Positions 52,207 through 64,000 are shown, counted from the stretch's first letter. The stretch is 64,000 nucleotides of DNA from Vespula vulgaris (GCF_905475345.1 NC_066592.1:5527501-5591500); one strand, 5' to 3'. The notes: generated by a model from the sequence alone, not told the origin. Translations and numbers: made by a program.

Positions 52207-53861
52207 TCACCGACAACAACGCGTAATAGTAAGCAAGTGCTATATGTCGCGGCCGAGATTTCTGCGGACAATTTGCGCATTAATATCTGACCAATGGCGG
52301 TCGCCATCAATTTCTTAATGTTCGAGCATAGTAAGTTGGTAAGTTGGTAAGTAGGTACTACCTAGTCCACAATGACTACTAGTCGCAATCGAGCAAAGGA
52401 AGAAAAAAGGAATGATAAAACGAACGACGATATATTATATATTAGTAACCATTTGAACGATCGAAGAAGGAAATTTCGAAGAAGTGAACTGGTGGTTCCG
52501 TGATTATTCTCTCCTTATTTCTCTCCTTCACCCTTATCTCTGTCTCTTTTTCATCTTCATACCCATCGTCCTTTCTCGATGCGTGAGAAATCGAAAACAT
52601 AATTTCCGATGATAAAACGGTACCTCGGAACAAGCCGATTTCCGTTCGAATCTCACGCGACGGTACAATACAGGAAGAAAGGGCAATCTCCTAGAGAGAA
52701 AAAAAATTATTTCGCGGAACGAGGGCGATCGGGTTTTCTTCCTTCTCTCTCTCTCTCTCTCTGTCTGTCTTTCCTTGTCTTTTTATCTCTTTCTCTTTCT
52801 CTTTCTGAACACGTAGTTGAAGGAGGCGATGATGCGTAGATCGCGTGCTATCGGACCACAAAAGGTGCGATCCACCCTTAACGTAGGACAGGGTGGTAGG
52901 AAAAGTATGATGGTGTGCGATCGTGTCGGTCGTATGATAGTAACCCGGAACAAGGGATGTTTTACAACGAGAGGCACGAATCGAACGCGCGCCGCCTTTT
53001 AACGTCGACTACCAAAGCCGATGCTCGTTGGACCGTGCGAAGCAAACGCTTACGTAATATCCGCGAGGGTGGCTTTTGTCGAACGTCGAACGCGCGCCTA
53101 GCTGCGCGATATCACGGAAAATCGCATTCAATGAACCTTCACGCTTTTGCAATCCATTCTCATGGGAATGCTTGTGTATCTATCTATCTGTATGTGTGTG
53201 TGTGTGTGTGTGTTTAGAAAAAAAAGGAAACGAACGTTGAAGAAGGATAATGTTCGTTCTTCGAGGGTTAGTATGAAAAGAGAAAGAAGAAAAGGATAGA
53301 TAAAAGATTCCTTTCTCCCGATCATCACGAAATTGCAATAGTAAGACTACTTATGTAAGAATAATGACGAATGTTGGAGCGTAAAAGATAGTAAAACTAG
53401 TTGCTGTAAAAACACGGTTAAATCTATCTGAAAGGATAATAACCATTTGCCACTAATTGCCATGTGTACTTTCCATGGAAATGATTACCGATGGATAAAG
53501 CGAGATCGCGGAGGTTTTATGGTTGTTGATATTAAACGGTAGAGAATTTACATAGTTAGATATTTATCTTAGCTGGATTATTAGAGATATATCTAGTATT
53601 ATTTATATAAATGAAAAGGTAAAATTGTAAAGGTAAAATTAGTTATCTTGAGGGTTAGATATATTAAAGAAGAATTCAACGACTTCCGCGATTCCGATCG
53701 ATCGGATATCGGACGTTCGAAAGCCGATGAATCGGCGATCGTTACTCGAGTGCAGGGTTGAAAGGGAAAATGGGACCGGGGGACCCCTTCACGGGGGCGG
53801 TTAATGACAGGGCGGCCTTGTGGAGCGAAAATGGCCCGCGTCGGGACCTGAGTGGAAAAGA

Positions 53862-53907
53862 GAAGGAGAGAGAGAGAGAGAGAGGAAGAAAAAGAGAGAT
53901 AAAGAGA

Positions 53908-53946
<39 letters not shown>
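53862..53946 (+). repeat. GA-rich block
   Basis: GA and GAAA units, interrupted, next to a GC-richer unique patch. Confidence 0.85.
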
Positions 53947-53948
<2 letters not shown>

Positions 53949-54493
53949 TCTTTATACAGCCATGTGGCCATCGGGAGTTGCTGATGGACTAATAATTACC
54001 TCGGGAAGAAGCATCGTATAAAGTCGAAGCCAAGACCATCCGAAAATGAAGATTCACCTTCAGCAGCTTGTAGATGCACAGTGAACTTGTTCGCGTTCCT
54101 ACCAAGTAGATAGCTAACAACGTGTACGCATACATGTAAGTACCCACCTTGAGAACCCTTAATCACTACTCGATCCGTTAACTTCGATCGATCATCGATC
54201 TCTCGTACCTTCCATTTTTTTTTCTCTTCGTTTCTTCCGAATAATACGAACGTCAACGAATGTCAAGAAAAGGAAGAAAAAAATAATAAAGAAGGAAATA
54301 GAAAGAGAGAAAGAGAGACAAAAGATCCCATTGGCTTTGTTAATAAAAATTACATGATATTTCGTGTCCGTAAAATCCATTAAAACGGTGCACAGATTCA
54401 CATGGAATCGATTGTTAAAAACACGCCACAAACATTATTGCGTCAACTCTGTCACAAAGTTTCATAAATCAAACACTTACACACGGTTTGTCC

Positions 54494-54496
<3 letters not shown>

Positions 54497-54572
<76 letters not shown>
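54497..54572. repeat. Adjoining (TA)n and (GA)n
   Basis: About 17 TA units run directly into about 20 GA units. Confidence 0.9.
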
Positions 54573-54577
<5 letters not shown>

Positions 54578-55912
54578 TTCGATAAGTGCATACAAGTATT
54601 TACATGTATACATATATAGGTATTCTTTGAAGAAAGCCGAGCACACCTGTTTAATTTATGGCACGCAACTTTCGATGCGACCTTAAAACTTCTCTTATGC
54701 TCTTTTTCTTCTTCTTTCTTTTTTCTTTTCTCTCTCTTTCTCTCTTTCTCTCTCATCCGTGATTATCGACGTTCGAAGAGTTAAAAGTTTTCTCTTGTGA
54801 AAGACATAACGGTGGTATCCTATAATCTTCTTCCGTTGTCCTTTTTGTTTCTTTTCTTCCTTATATTTTAATTATTATTATTATTATCATCTTCTCTTTT
54901 TTTTTATTCTAATCGATCAATTCCTAAATCGTGAGCCAGCTAATTGTACCCCTCGGAACAACTAAAAAAAAAGAAAAAAAAGAAAGAAAGAGAACGGGCT
55001 TCCCCGCGTACTATTCATATCGTCATTAATACTAAGAGACACCATATCGAGCTTGGATTATTATAGACGAGTTCGACATCGATTTTGCATGTAATTCGAG
55101 CGACAACGAATATCGCGTGATATTTTTAGCCGATTACATAGTCGATCTTTCTGTCCTCTCGAACTGGATATTAGGTATCTATTAAAAGCTAACGTTTCGC
55201 GATTAAACGAGAAAATATCTAAGAAAAAAAGAAAGAAAGAAAGAAAGAAACTCGACTGAGATTTACTGTCTCGTACGAGGAACGAACGTGATCTAGATGG
55301 TTCATGTTTTTGCTCATGTTTCTCTTTTGCTTTTTAAAACCTGGCGTATTACTCGTAACACCATCCTCGTACCCCCTATACCACCGATACTCTTGAGACG
55401 TCTCTTAGCCTTTTAGATTTATGGAGTGTTTCTAATGCAAAGATCCATCCCACTCGAGATAGTCAGGATCCTTTAGGCTCGTCGTTGACGACCTCGCAAC
55501 TCGCAAAACTCTTTATAATCTTCACGAACCTTAGTTAATGACCAAGTCGTGCTAAAAACGAATCCCTGAGAACGTTTATCTTTGTAAAGTGATTACTTTT
55601 TTTTCGTTTTCTCTCTCTCTTTCTCTCTTTCTTTTTTTTTTTTATAAACTACGAAAAATCATCTCGACCGAATCGGGAAAATCGAATATCAAGAATGAAT
55701 TCTTTGAGAAGAAAGCGTGAAAAATTAATGATAAAGGTGGAAACAATTAGTCCGGTGAAGGACCCCTGACAAATTCACGCGCATGTTCCTTGGAAGTTGA
55801 GATTGCAAAATGACGTGCAAACTGAGGGACGCCCTCGTCCGCCTCCTGGCAATACGGTAATCACTATAATTACGTATCGAGCCCTTATATTAATATCCCC
55901 TAGCCACGTCTT

Positions 55913-55926
<14 letters not shown>

Positions 55927-55954
<28 letters not shown>
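55927..55954 (+). repeat. (TC)n microsatellite
   Basis: About 14 units in a TC/TTTC-rich stretch to about 56045. Confidence 0.88.
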
Positions 55955-55960
<6 letters not shown>

Positions 55961-57289
55961 GCGCTACTGCTTTCATTCCATCTTTCTCTCTCTCTTTCTC
56001 TCTGTCTCTCTCTTTCTTTCTCTCTCTTTCCTCTTTCTTTCTCTTTTATTTCGTTTTTCTTCGAAATCACAAAGCTGACATTTTTCCAATCCTTCACGTA
56101 TGTCAAATCGTTATTCTAATTTTGGATTGCTAAGAAAAGAATTGTTTCATGGTAACGAACGATACAAAAAGGTATCAAACTTTTCCTATGATATGACTTT
56201 CCTATATTATTACTTCAAACTTGTTTAAAACATAGATGCTTATATCCTACGTGTTTAAAGCTCATACATAGGCTTTGCTCATACCTTCGGCATTGAATCT
56301 CTGTTAGTCGATGCTCTTGTAACTGTTTGTTATTTAATCTCTTACGGATATCGATTTCTCTGCATTTGTTCTTTCCTTTCTTTTCTTCTGTCTCTTTTTT
56401 TTTTCCCCTATACGATGACGTGGCTCGCTTCACGGCTAATGAACTTTGCGAATGTACTTGCGAATGGGTTATCTTTTATATTATCATTCTTTTTTCTGGT
56501 TAACGCTCGGATTATTGGAGTAAATCGAAAAAATGCAATTGACAATGAAGAAGGAAAAAAAAGGAGAAAAAAAAGTACCATCGCGAGAGGATTTATCAAA
56601 GGAGAAAGAAAATAATTGTATAACTACGTATTATATTTGATGTATTAAATCATCGGCGATATATCTTCGAACCCTTCGAAATTTCGCTATGTTTTTCCCC
56701 GACACTGTTGCTCCCGATACTGTTATCAAATCGAATTGGAAGATTCCGATTGACAATCGGATAAATCGAATTACGCACGACAGCCGGTCGAATTGGCAGT
56801 ACGTTTAGGAGAATCACTGCTACGTAAGGCATCGTATTGGTCGCTTTAGACGTCGGGAGATGAACAATTAACGAAGGGACGTACCCGGACCGCCCAGGAC
56901 GTCGAAGCCGAAGGGCGCCGATCTGTTCGGTAGAGATCTGTCAAATATTGTGCAGTAACTTGCCTTTCGTAAATTTTAGATCGTAGGGTTGGAAATTTCT
57001 CGCGAAAGAAAAAAAGAAATTATTCGTATAATGATGATGATGATGAAAATTATTATTATTTAATGTTAAATAATTTATTTTTAGTCTTTTTTTTTTTAAG
57101 AAAACGCATTTTTTTTTTTAGATATAATATCGACGATCTTCGAAAAGGAAAAAAAGAAAATAAATTACCTCGTAAATAATTTCTATAATAATTCGGATTT
57201 ATAAAAAAAAGCTTGTGCCGCAAAATGGATAATTATTAACTAGATAATATTACATCGAAGCGTAAAAACTTCGACTTACTTCGCATTAC

Positions 57290-57403
57290 CTCTAAATATT
57301 CCGTATCCGTCGAGGGAACGTGATTCTGTTGGGAAGTTGTCGGCACCATAGCCATAACGTTCTGCGGATGAGCCGGATGCGGATATTGGTAAGCGCAATT
57401 CAT
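57290..57403 (-). CDS. Sp1: Candidate alternative first coding exon of the Sp8/9 gene (38 codons)
   Basis: On the minus strand an ATG at 57403-57401 opens MNCAYQYPHPAHPQNV followed by MAMVPTTSQQNHVPSTDTEYLE. These 38 codons end at GAG|GTAATG (donor at 57289). The phase is 0, so they join in frame to the acceptor exon at 25701 (...TEYLE-DHPGLRG). The peptide is non-repetitive and rich in Pro, His, Gln and Asn, typical of transcription-factor N-termini, and stands out against the surrounding low-complexity sequence. The frame stays open about 120 nt upstream of the ATG, so the exon could be longer or could start further up. It cannot be spliced ahead of the 49.8 kb exon in frame by the acceptor-like AGs I checked there, so the two would be mutually exclusive first exons. 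A competing stronger-looking donor (GAA|GTAAGT, 57279) lies 10 nt further on but gives phase 1, which breaks the Sp frame. It could instead belong to an unrelated transcript. Confidence 0.45.
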
Positions 57404-58402
57404 ATCGGATGTTTCAAATCCAATGAAACGCACTTGAACTTCTACTTGAACTCTTGTAGTAGTTCCTTCTATTCGATCGTTCCCGACGAACGAATGTTTT
57501 CCTTGCGAGAACAGCGCCACTTTATCGCACGAAAAATGTTCGTCAGTTTCTTTTCTTTTTCTTTTTCTTTTTTCTGTCTTTTTATTATTTCTCCTTCTCC
57601 TCTCTCTCTCTTTCTCTTAAATAATCCAAAACCAACGTCGGACACGTCGATAAACGATAAATTAACGTACACTACACGTGTACATTATTGTTTCATACAC
57701 AAAACGATTAGATTGGTATAATAATTTTGTCAAACAAAATCCGCGATCTACGATCCAGATACTTCCCGTTAGATCTATTTACGTCGTGATCTATCCTATC
57801 ATCGTCGATCGAGTAAACGAGATAATAATACTTGGTAGTAGTAAGTACACGGAAGGTAGGAGGTAACAATTAGCGAAGGTACGGCGAATATGTGCGGTCC
57901 GCGAGGACCAACAATTATAACTGAGCTTTTTCGTCCCCCACGCGAAGCCACGAGAGAAGAGGAGCCGCCGACAGGAGGACGGAGGCGGATCTTTCGCTCT
58001 TTCTCTCTTTCTCTTGCTCTTTCTCTTTCTCCTTCTATCTTTCTCTTTCTTTCCTGTTCGAGTCGACACGCACGACCGAGTACTTCTGTATGCGTGCGAA
58101 AGAGAGTGCGTGAGTGGCCAGGGTCGTCCTGAAGGAACCTCGAGGAACGCGTTACCACCGTCGAAGGTGTTGGCTGGTGGGGAAGCCCGCCCTCGCACCC
58201 CCTCCTCATCCTCTACCTCCTTCTTCTCCTTCTTCTCCTCTTTTCGAAGTATCCACCTCGCGATTGTCTAATCCGCGTGCCAACCCTAACGAACTCCTCT
58301 CTTTTCTCTTTCTCTCTCTTTCTTTCTTTCTCTTTCTATCCCTTCCTACTTGAAGAACGCTAAGCCTTCTCGTCCTCCCTCCATCGCTACACCGACTGCA
58401 CT

Positions 58403-58440
58403 TTCGACCAATTAAAACGCGCTGCCGGTCACGTGGCTCG
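58403..58440. promoter_or_regulatory. CCAAT/ATTA/E-box module, copy 1
   Basis: The 18-nt block TTCGACCAATTAAAACGC (58403-58420) is followed nine nucleotides on by GTCACGTGG, an E-box. The same block, again followed by CGGTCAYGTG, recurs at 59239. The block contains a CCAAT box overlapping a homeodomain-type ATTA core. It lies about 1.0 kb upstream of the candidate alternative first exon. Confidence 0.4.
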
Positions 58441-58559
58441 ACCCCGCGAACACCGATACTCATCGTCTTCTTGCCTTTCTTCTTACCGTCCTTGTTCTTC
58501 CTTCATCTTTTTATTCTCTTTATTCTTTATTTTGCTGCTTCTTATTCTTCTTCCTCCTT

Positions 58560-58591
<32 letters not shown>

Positions 58592-59068
58592 TCTTTTTCT
58601 TTTTTTCCCTGACAAACCTGCAAAAGGTCTCCGCGTACTGTGCATTAGCGTGGGAGACAAGTATATATCCATCCGTAAGAGACACGTTCGCATGAAAATT
58701 TCTCTTCAAGGGAGAATTTCAATTAGCAATCTATCTGTTGGCAAACGAACTCGCTCGGTGGTAATACCTTTTTGGATTAGTTCTGTTACTTTTAAAGTTA
58801 TGGCCCATTTCGATCACCGCCGTGACTTTATAGCAGACACTTATTGAATTCTGATCTGATCGATCGGATAATGTAACGTAATCATTGGTATACTCTCTGT
58901 CAATTCTTTACTCCTTTATCCAAGCTTTTTTTTTCTTTCTATCGGTCGATAAATCTCGACCGGTTGATCAACCACATCAAGGCGACATGATTATCACTGT
59001 ACTGGTAATTAAAGCCATTAACGTCGTACGATACTGCACGTTTAAGTAATAATTTAGAAAGGCGTGTA

Positions 59069-59071
<3 letters not shown>

Positions 59072-59109
<38 letters not shown>
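59072..59109 (+). repeat. (TC)n microsatellite
   Basis: About 19 TC units, just before CCAAT/E-box module copy 2. Confidence 0.9.
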
Positions 59110-59115
<6 letters not shown>

Positions 59116-59238
59116 TATCTCTCTCTCTCTTTTATAAGACGGCATAAATTCAGTGTTACGATGCAATTTTCTCGACGCACCACGTGGCGAGACTACCGCT
59201 GCTCTGGAATACCTTACTCGTACCTCCTTTCTCGATGC

Positions 59239-59293
59239 TTCGACCAATTAAAACGCTCCGCGGTCATGTGACCGCGAGCTCGAGTCACGTGAC
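59239..59293. promoter_or_regulatory. CCAAT/ATTA/E-box module, copy 2
   Basis: The same 18-nt block is at 59239-59256. It is followed by CGGTCATGTGACCG (59261-59274), which is self-complementary apart from the central pair, and then the perfect palindrome GTCACGTGAC at 59284-59293. Spacing and order match copy 1, while the flanking sequence does not, which points to constraint or a short duplication. It lies about 1.8 kb upstream of the candidate alternative first exon. Confidence 0.4.
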
Positions 59294-59905
59294 ACGATGG
59301 CAGCAACCATCGGCGAAAGAACAATACGATCTTCTCCGAACTTCCGTCGAATCTTCTTCGTTCTTCTTTCGAATATATATATACACATACGTATATATAT
59401 ATTTTCCCCTGTCTATTTTCCTTTTCTTTTAATTCTGTTTTTTCCCTTTCTTTTAATATTATTCTCATTTTGTCCTCCTGATTTTTTAATTCTTTAACAA
59501 ATCTCGATCTCCTTTGGATATTGACGAGAGAGATAAATAAAAAAATGTAGACGGTAATTGGTCCGAACGATATTAAATAATACGATCCCGTAATCGAACG
59601 ATTAATAATCGAATATCCTACGGTCTCGATCTTTCCTCGATCTCGTCGCGTTATCTCCTGACGTAAGAACGTTATTATAATGTGACATTTAAACGGGGAT
59701 TGCCGGAGGTCGCCGTTGCTTTCTATTTCCACATCTCACGATATACTAGTAGGCGAAAACTGTTTATATATCTGTTTATATATCGTTGAGATATATACGA
59801 CACTTTTATTTTTAATAATCCGTAAGATTTTTTTTTTTGAATGATCGCGAATTAATCGAGAATTTGATTTTTTTTTTTTAGAAAAGTCTAATGTATCTCG
59901 TCTCA

Positions 59906-59945
59906 TCGAAATGTTCGAAATGTTCGAAATGTTCGAAATGTTCAA
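59906..59945 (+). repeat. Decanucleotide minisatellite (TCGAAATGTT)4
   Basis: Four near-perfect 10-nt copies, the only repeat of this unit length I noticed. Confidence 0.85.
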
Positions 59946-62074
59946 TGTTTAAAACGAACATGCCTGTGTTTCTCTCATGTTGAAGTAATAAGTATTATCG
60001 GTTCCGATGAATATTCATTGGTCGTATTTACTTTAATGAAAGATTTTTGGTTTGACGAGAGAACGCGTCGCTCTTATACCATAACAGTTTATTTCGTAGA
60101 AGACGATGCGCACACATAACCCGATCTACCCTTTCCTCTTCCTCTCTTACTCTCTCCTCACTTATCCCTTCTATCCTGATGGTCTCTCGTGGCTCGTTAC
60201 TCTCGCGAATGAAAAGCTGTTGCTCGTTCTTCGGTTTTAACGATCGCATCTCGGCTTCCATTTCGTTGGAGCTTCCACGGTTCATTACGAAACGGTATTT
60301 CATGGGTTTTAGCATGAAAATGGTTTCTCGTTAGCTTGCTTCACCGATAAAGTCCGATTGCCCGTGCTGACCGTAACAAGTTCGTTCTTTCAGATACATA
60401 TACATATATACATAAATACATATATGTGTTTGTGGGTGTGTATAATCAGTTTTCTTCTTTGTGAATCTATAGAATGTAAATAGATAAAAGAAGCTGATCT
60501 TCTCTCTCTTACTCCATCAAAAAAAATTTCTCGCGAGGTTTGTCTCGTGAATAACGACGATTCGATCCGATAAATTCGATCATTGAAAAGCCTCGGACAG
60601 ACGGTTGGATAAAGTTCCGATGGATTTCTTATCGAAAGGATTTGTAATACGAGGTTGATAAGGGGAAAAAAGAAGGTGAAAAAAAAGAAAAGAAAAATAG
60701 AAAGAAAGGAGAAAGGAAAAGAGGGAAAAAGCACTGATATATCCACCCGATCCATCCCTTCTTTTTTTCTTTAAGATTCGATATTTCCGTATAAATCATT
60801 CGAATCGTTTTACGATCGGTAAAAAAAAAAAAAATAAAGAAGAAAAAAAAACAAGAAGAAAAAAGAAACGAGAGGAAAGAAATCGTCGTTTTAAGAAGAG
60901 AGCCTTGGGTGAAACGCTTGATCGCCGATGAATGGACTCGCATTATCCTCGCAATGGAGACGAGTATAATACTACGGAGTGCTTCTTCGTTCGTTCTTCT
61001 CCCTTTCCTGCGCAACTCTTCTCTCCTTCATAGTCCTGTAATACGATATAGTGGGAACGGCGTGTGATCTCCATTGAGCGGTAAGAATGTTAGGAAAAGG
61101 ACTCAAAGGATTGTGTCCCGATGGCGCCCGTCGTCGTGGGTGAACGCGCCGACAAAGTTCCGTCCTTCACTGAGAGAACACCAAAGTAAGCCAAATGAGA
61201 GAAGGAGAGAGAGAGAGAAAGAGAGAACTCTGAGACATCAAGGATACCGAACGCCGACGACGATACTATACTTTTTTTATATATATATTTTTTTACCTCT
61301 TTCTTTCCAAGAAAACGACGAGATTATTTTCTACTATGTAAGATATTAATTCTTGTATTTTTTGTTTTTATTTTATTTTCCTCCGTTTGTTTTCTTTTTT
61401 CCTTTTTTTTTTTTCTTAGAAAATTGTCCCGCAATTCTAACGAATTTATCGATCGAATCAGATTAAAATCGACAGACCGTTTCCTCGATAATATTCTCAT
61501 AAATTCTCGCCCTTTTCTTTTCTTTCTTTTTTTTTTTTTCTTTTTTCTTTCAGAACAAGCGGGCTAGTTAAACGAGGCGAATAATATCTATCGACTTATT
61601 AGCACTACGTAATTGATCGAGAACATATTTTGTCTATCTATTTATCTATCTATCTCTATCTATCTACTCATCTTTCTCTCTTCTCGAAAGCAACCTTTCC
61701 CAGTTAGGTAGGTCGATTAGCGTATGCCGACATCCGGCCAGGTGGCGCCAACTAGTTTTTCCAAAAACGGAGCAAACGTCGATCGTGTTAGGGGATGATA
61801 AATGGAGGAGAGTCGAAAAAAAGGGCGAACAACTTTCGTTGTAGATAGATAGGTAATACACGGTAAGAAAGAGAAAGAGAAAAGGACAGAGGGGTGGATG
61901 GATGCTCGATGAAAAATCATGTCTGACCAGAATTCCATGGAGCTTTCTTCCTCTCCAAGAGTGGAAGTATATGAAGCTGCCAGACGAAAGGACGAAGGAA
62001 GGAAAGAAGGAAGAAACGAACGGTCGTTTCTTTCGAGCATGGATGGACGGACGTGCGCTCTGTTATTATATCCT

Positions 62075-62075
62075 A

Positions 62076-62119
<44 letters not shown>

Positions 62120-62124
62120 ATCTT

Positions 62125-62160
<36 letters not shown>
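62075..62160 (+). repeat. (TC)n block
   Basis: Two TC arrays separated by GTCTCTATCTTTTC-type sequence. Confidence 0.85.
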
Positions 62161-64000
62161 CCCTCTTTCGTAAATGTCTCGAGAAGCAGCGGTAAAAGGG
62201 AAAGGAAGAGAGAAAAGAGTGGAGAGAAGCAGACAACGTTACCGACGAGAGAAAGAATAATAGCCTCCTTCTACTTTGGCCACGGTCTACAATTAAAAGT
62301 CGCGCGCGCCTTTTCAAGGGCGGGAAGGGTTCGTTCGTTGCGCCAACTAATCGACTGGAGCATCCTACGGAACGATTGTGGTGTACCTATCTCGAGATTC
62401 GAGAAGTATATTCCATTTGGATATAGGGAAAGGAACTCGAAAATTTAGCGGTGTTACTTACTCGTAGGATGGCTAGGATCTTCTTCCTATCCTATCCGGA
62501 AGAAGGAAACATTCGTTTCGGTTCGGCACGATCGGAGGAAAGGAAGGATAGGGAGAGAAAGGATAAAAGAAAAAAAAGAAGAGAAATCGATAAAAAACGA
62601 ATAGGAAAAAGAAAAAGAAAAAATAGGAAAAAAAAAAAAGACCGGGAGAATATACGAAGGTCGTGGAGAGAAGAGATCCGGCAAGTGGCGGGAGAATGGG
62701 GAACGTCGTTGAACCTAAAGTACCATTTAAATGCTCGAGTTATAAATAACGAGCACGGCGTGCTCTGAATCACGCGAAATAAATTCTCCTCTTGGGATTC
62801 TTTAAATAATGCGAAAGACCCGCCGGACGTGTTTCGTCCGTTGCAAAAAGGATGAAGAAAGGAAGGAAGGAAGGAAGGAAGGAAAGAAAAGAAAAGAAAA
62901 AAGAAAAGAAAAAAGAGAAGAAATGAAAAGAAAAAAGAAAAGAAGAACTCGACAATCGTAAAAGCTGTGCGATCTCGAGGAGAGAGAGAGAGCCACCCTT
63001 ACGCGATATCCGAAGACAGTGGTCTGGCGAAAAAAAGAAATGAAGACCATCGCTTTCTGTCAGACATAATAATACGAATCAACGGGAACAGTTGGATGGT
63101 TGTTCTGCCGATGTTACCGGTTAGTGTTAGCGTTGGTGTTTAGTGTTGGTATTAGGGTTAGTCACTGTGGTGGTAGCGTCCGAATGGCAAAGAGATTTAA
63201 AGAAGGAGCAAGAGAGGACAACGGGCCCAACACAACAACGGTGGCAGTTGCCGCGGTGATTTCGTCCCGCATTATGGGTTACGCGGGCGAGGTAATCACG
63301 ATGATTCCAAGTCGGAGGTGGGTCATCATCTCGTCACCGCGTCACCCGCGGCCAGAAAGCTCCTGCACGCATACGTCCTTAACCCCCATAGGCGTCCTCT
63401 ACTGTTACGGTTCTTTATAGGATATTTCTCTAGGGTGTTTAATAACGTTCGTGACGATATGTCCGTGACAATGACAACAACGATGACAACAAGCTCGACA
63501 ATAACAAAGAGAAGATAGTATCGACTTGATCATGCACGGAAAGTATACTTTATGGACTTATCAATCATTTGGTAGCTTCATGCGGCTTCCAACAGTCTAT
63601 GTTTCTTAACCGATGTGCAGTCTGTTATTAGCGACGATTAAAAGATTCCGCGGCGGGCAGAGTCGAGTTGCCGTTTCCTCGATTCGTTTCCATTGACGTG
63701 GATTTATAGGTTCCACCTCGATGGAGGTGGATCTACGAACGCCCCCTCGCTATCTTTCTCTTTCTCTCTTTATCTCTCTTTCTCTTTCTCTCTCTCTCTC
63801 TTTATCTTTCTTCTCTTCGCATCGCGGAAATCGTAGAAGATCGACGGAAGTGCGTATACGTTCGATCCTTATAAAGTAACACCGATAATATCTTGTTTGA
63901 AATAACAAGAATTTTCGTGAGATAAAAAGATTTAACAATTCGAGTATAGCGAATAAAATTAAAAAGAGAGAGAGAGAGAGAGAGGAAAGAAAAGAAAGAG

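Larger units (their letters stand above)
51200..57289. other. Sequence between the two candidate first exons
   Basis: No supported exon. It contains a TTC array (52158-52206), a (TG)n run (about 53197-53213), a GA block (53862-53946) beside a GC-richer unique patch (53755-53860), an adjoining (TA)n/(GA)n block (54497-54572), and a TC block around 55917-55954. Between these lies AT-rich unique sequence. If the 57.3 kb exon is used, this is intron. Confidence 0.5.
57404..64000. other. Upstream flank of the Sp8/9 locus
   Basis: No supported gene. 57890-58480 is relatively GC-rich and could be a promoter for the candidate alternative exon. The duplicated CCAAT/E-box modules lie at 58403 and 59239. 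A decanucleotide minisatellite is at 59906-59945, a GGGCGGG GC box at 62318-62324, a GGAA array at about 62855-62885, and a CCACCTC/GAGGTGG hairpin at 63714-63731. Confidence 0.5.

Noticed and set aside
63120..63165. TTAGGGTTAG-like words suggesting telomeric repeats
   Set aside because: It is a single degenerate GTGTTAG/TTGGTATTAGGG patch, not a tandem TTAGG array.

Overview
This is a non-coding-rich stretch of an insect nuclear genome, most likely hymenopteran (wasp, bee or ant). It is AT-rich, full of (GA)n/(TC)n, (TA)n, (TTC)n and (CTAC)n microsatellites, and has very large gaps between exons. There are no bacterial-type operons, no tRNA or rRNA genes that I can recognise, no CRISPR array, and no transposon ORF. 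The hymenopteran assignment is inferred from overall texture and protein composition; the only firm phylogenetic statement is that the one clear gene is the arthropod member of the Sp6-9 zinc-finger family.

The one recognisable gene lies on the minus strand. Its main coding exon (24022-25701) encodes an Sp8/Sp9-type transcription factor, the counterpart of Drosophila Sp1 (CG1343). It carries the N-terminal Sp motif, the FHPWKK Sp box, Sp8/9-type HPYESW, WWDVH and QMANYSADYS motifs, a CDCPNC buttonhead box, three C2H2 fingers, and a Gln/Ala/His-rich tail. The exon starts at a clear 3' splice site. I find two candidate first coding exons that join it in phase 0: a 29-codon exon at 49814-49900 (strong) and a 38-codon exon at 57290-57403 (weaker). 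The gene therefore seems to have a 24-32 kb first intron and possibly two promoters.

Layout: 1-22.8 kb is sequence 3' of the gene, with microsatellites and no supported gene. 22.99-24.02 kb is the probable 3' UTR; it contains a His/Gln-rich open frame just past the stop. 24.02-25.70 kb is the main exon. 25.70-49.81 kb is the first intron, with octamer (POU) sites, a palindromic CRE, several GC hairpins, diverged direct duplications and a long TTC/GAA inverted repeat. 49.81-51.2 kb holds the first exon and its GC-rich 5' region. 51.2-57.3 kb is upstream sequence. 57.3-59.3 kb holds the candidate alternative first exon and, upstream of it, a twice-repeated CCAAT/ATTA/E-box module. 59.3-64 kb is further upstream sequence with no supported gene.

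Most apparent ORFs in the window are low-complexity readings of microsatellites (poly-Leu/Ser, Arg/Glu, Lys) or antisense shadows of the Sp exon.
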